Shown in pieces: positions 63,920-64,000 of a stretch of 64,000 nt of DNA. A program made the position numbers and the translations under genes. Under the pieces are notes generated by a model. It searched no databases. It had not been told where the DNA came from and saw only the letters and a program-made list of their open reading frames with translations. The stretch comes from Sandaracinobacteroides hominis (GTDB lineage: Bacteria > Pseudomonadota > Alphaproteobacteria > Sphingomonadales > Sphingomonadaceae). The stretch covers positions 46,376-110,375 of the forward strand of contig NZ_JADCUC010000009.1 in assembly GCF_016464365.1 (NCBI RefSeq). Reading direction: 5' to 3'. The first letter of the stretch is position 1. The number at the start of each line of letters is the position of its first letter.

Positions 63920-63976
63920 GGAGGATCTGGGCTTCGTCGTAGTGACGAAGGAACGAAGATGAAGCCCAGATCCTCC
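63920..63976 (+). promoter_or_regulatory. Hairpin enclosing the orfA translation start (IS3 copy 3)
   Basis: Perfect 16-bp stem: arms 63920-63935 (GGAGGATCTGGGCTTC) and 63961-63976. Three base pairs differ from copy 2, each with a matching change in the other arm. Confidence 0.72.
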
Positions 63977-64000
63977 AATGTAAAATCGCCCGCCAAGGCC
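63959..64000 (+). CDS. IS3-family transposase OrfA (copy 3), first 14 codons
   Basis: MKPRSSNVKSPAKA, cut off by the window end. The codons inside the hairpin arm differ from copies 1 and 2 (RSSN versus QPSL), as required to keep the stem paired. Confidence 0.75.
   Translation, partial: MKPRSSNVKSPAKA

Larger units (their letters stand above)
63874..64000 (+). mobile_element. IS3-family element, copy 3, left end only
   Basis: Starts TGTCCGCCGTCAGCACC inside orfB of copy 2 and runs out of the window. Its leader differs (GATTTAAGGAGGATCTGGG) from copies 1 and 2. Confidence 0.88.

Noticed and set aside
1..64000. CRISPR array, tRNA or rRNA genes
   Set aside because: No regularly spaced direct repeats, no cloverleaf-like sequence with a T-loop GTTCRAATC box, and no rRNA-like stretches were seen by eye.

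Overview
The window is high-GC (roughly 63-67% by eye) and gene-dense. It looks like a chromosomal segment of an alphaproteobacterium, most likely a member of Sphingomonadales. The reasons are the truB-rpsO-pnp order, sphingomonad-style TonB receptor and acyl-CoA genes, an HWE-type histidine kinase, a DUF6894 protein, and many palindromic repeats at gene ends. No rRNA, tRNA or CRISPR array was found.

1-34.4 kb, backbone: the 3' end of an aldehyde dehydrogenase; two convergent LprI-like genes; a minus-strand operon (acyl-CoA ligase, small unknown protein, phospholipase D-like protein with an in-frame stop); a 1353-residue orphan membrane protein; polA; a MliC/YbaY-like lipoprotein; truB-rpsO-pnp; a GH16 glycanase overlapping a glutathione transferase; a cupin; dapE; acyl-CoA genes; a shortened PepSY protein; an M3 peptidase; an aminotransferase-RidA pair; an ABA4-like membrane protein; and a signalling/stress group (HWE kinase, DUF6894, Crp/Fnr regulator, disordered small protein). 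Six double- or single-hairpin elements sit just after stop codons in this part.

32-36.7 kb, ergothioneine locus: an ABC ATPase and a fused permease/substrate-binding protein (EgtUV/OpuC type) lead directly into egtB and egtD. This suggests uptake and synthesis of the same thiol are encoded together.

36.7-44.4 kb, plasmid-derived block: one open frame fuses a RepC-type replication initiator to a MobF relaxase fragment and a RecD-like helicase. A restriction-modification module follows (Dcm-type cytosine methyltransferase, Vsr, MvaI/BcnI-type endonuclease). The endonuclease is interrupted near its 3' end by an IS5-family element that carries a frameshifted Imm26-like passenger gene. Removing the IS and one TAA target copy restores the endonuclease frame exactly.

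44.7-64 kb, IS-bracketed catabolic island: an S9 peptidase is cut by an IS3-family element (45709-47231). A catabolic cluster follows with different codon habits (far more CTC leucine): on the minus strand SDR, APH kinase, small partner and aldehyde dehydrogenase; on the plus strand TetR, P450, SDR, histidine phosphatase, acyl-CoA ligase, TonB receptor, SDR, acyl-CoA dehydrogenase, APH kinase, ferredoxin and SDR. Two further direct copies of the IS3 element, the third inserted in the second, close the window. The kinase/dehydrogenase pairing resembles the Lva/ACAD10-11 route for 4-hydroxyacyl-CoA. The substrate is unknown.
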